From NCBI RefSeq assembly GCF_004217095.1, contig NZ_SHKO01000002.1, positions 868,001 through 932,000 on the forward strand: 64,000 bases of DNA. Direction: 5' to 3'. A program made the position numbers and the translations under genes. Shown one piece after another: positions 63,129 to 64,000 of this stretch (its first letter is position 1; each line of letters starts with the position of its first letter). The notes under the pieces are model-generated. The model had not been told where the DNA came from. It made no database searches and saw only the letters and a program-made list of their open reading frames with translations. The stretch comes from Advenella incenata. Lineage in GTDB: Bacteria > Pseudomonadota > Gammaproteobacteria > Burkholderiales > Burkholderiaceae_B.

Positions 63129-64000
63129 AGGTAATGAACCTTTTTCTCGGTTAACCGGGTTTGCAGCCAGGACAGAACCAGAATGCAGGCCAGAAACAGC
63201 ACCGTCATGGCCGCCGCACTGCCTGTGCGCAAATACTGGAACCCTTCCAGGTAAATCTGGTACAGGATGACTTCACTGGCTGCTTGCGGGCCGCCCCGGG
63301 TCAGCACGGCAACGGTATCGAAAACCTTGAATGCGGTGATACTGGAGGTCACGATCACAAACAGCATGGTGGGACCCAGCAATGGCAGGGTGACAGTAAA
63401 AAAACGGTCCCACGGGCGATCGGCGCCGTCTACCCGGGCCGCGTCATACAGGTCTTCGGGGATGGCTACCAAACCGGCAATAAACAGCACCATGTTGAAA
63501 CCAGCCAGCTGCCAGATGCCGATAATGGCAAGTGAAATTAATACCAGCCCGGGATCGCCAAAGAATTCCATTTGCGGCAGGCCCAGCGCGTGCAGCAGCT
63601 GGTTGATCGGTCCGATCTGGCCGTGCAGCAGATACTTCCAGACGGTGGCCATGGCAACCAGCGTTGCCGTTACCGGCAGGAAAAACAGGCACTGGTATAT
63701 GCGGCGACCTTTGCCAACGCTTTGCACCAGAACGGCCAGGAACAGGCCACCGATCACTGAACCGGGAACAACCAGCAGGGTATAGACCACGGTATTGCGC
63801 AGCACATGCCAGAATTTGGCATCGCCCAGAACCGACACATAGTTATCGATACCGACAAAGCCCGTGTCCGGCATGCCAAGCTCATAGTTGGTAAAACTGA
63901 GCAGCATCACAATGATGACAGGCAGCAGCATGGTGCTGAGCATGAGAAAGGTGGCGGGCATGGCAAACCACCAGGCCATGCTGTCAGGCCAGCGGCGTTT
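63125..64000 (-). CDS. carbohydrate-type ABC transporter permease (MalF/UgpA-like), 5' end outside window
   Basis: The frame stays open to the right edge: residues before the first visible Met (63979) read KRRWPDS and continue the usual basic cytosolic N-terminus, so the gene very probably starts beyond 64000. Six membrane helices are visible, beginning MAWWFAMPATFLMLSTMLLP. The EAA loop is EDLYDAARVDGADRPWDRFF TVTLPLLGP. It partners the MalG-like permease that follows with a 4-bp overlap. Confidence 0.9.
   Translation of the reverse strand, partial: KRRWPDSMAWWFAMPATFLMLSTMLLPVIIVMLLSFTNYELGMPDTGFVGIDNYVSVLGDAKFWHVLRNTVVYTLLVVPGSVIGGLFLAVLVQSVGKGRRIYQCLFFLPVTATLVAMATVWKYLLHGQIGPINQLLHALGLPQMEFFGDPGLVLISLAIIGIWQLAGFNMVLFIAGLVAIPEDLYDAARVDGADRPWDRFFTVTLPLLGPTMLFVIVTSSITAFKVFDTVAVLTRGGPQAASEVILYQIYLEGFQYLRTGSAAAMTVLFLACILVLSWLQTRLTEKKVHYL

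Overview
The window looks like the chromosome of a betaproteobacterium of the Alcaligenaceae (Bordetella/Achromobacter/Advenella-like). The basis is three Bug-type (TctC) solute-binding proteins within 8.3 kb, a Bordetella-type porin, and the neighbourhoods htpG/tRNA-Leu, ampD, ffh-ccsA-like, apbC, tamA-tamB-dcd, and a glycine-riboswitch-controlled gcvT-gcvH-gcvP operon. The family call is an inference from gene content; genus and species cannot be fixed from the sequence alone.

Layout. 1-9.7 kb is an accessory catabolic/uptake region: Bug + EthD protein, a decayed hydrolase, an alpha/beta-hydrolase lipoprotein, a NitT/TauT-type binding protein flanked by gene fragments, a second Bug, a porin, a third Bug + NIPSNAP protein, and an AraC regulator. 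9.9-13.5 kb holds four poorly characterised genes (a coiled-coil membrane pair, an orphan and a possible GIY-YIG protein) ending at an intact tRNA-Leu(CAA), which would be a natural island boundary. 13.7-28.7 kb is core: htpG with a heat-shock-like promoter, a large unknown protein with a helix-turn-helix-like N-terminus, a class D beta-lactamase beside ampD, a CcsA-like protein, ffh, a truncated tRNA-Leu(CAG), an ICMT-like methyltransferase, kbp, pip, trmB, a second methyltransferase and metG.

29-38.7 kb is a stress/efflux/redox zone: a split chromate transporter behind a perfect 28-bp palindrome, an MFS pump behind a 19-bp-spacer MerR/SoxR-type promoter, an Old Yellow Enzyme homologue, a DoxX + DUF1097 + SDR cluster, two LysR regulators, and a divergent azoreductase/HxlR pair. 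39-54 kb carries apbC, tamA and an exceptionally long tamB (2116 aa) whose middle contains three tandem ~440-residue repeats, then dcd, an AdiA-length amino acid decarboxylase overlapping a HI0933-family flavoprotein, and a GrlR-like protein. 54.2-59.0 kb is the tandem glycine riboswitch and gcvTHP. 59.3-64 kb is a minus-strand operon encoding a sugar/glycerol-phosphate-type ABC importer (binding protein and two permeases; the last runs off the edge) followed by a HAD phosphatase and a PHP-domain hydrolase.

No complete insertion sequence, prophage or CRISPR array was seen. The most notable items are the repeat-expanded TamB, the MerR-type promoter of the MFS pump, the chromate-operon palindrome, the truncated tRNA-Leu, a predicted three-way-junction element at 2970-3036, and the unknown membrane cassette at 9989-11449.
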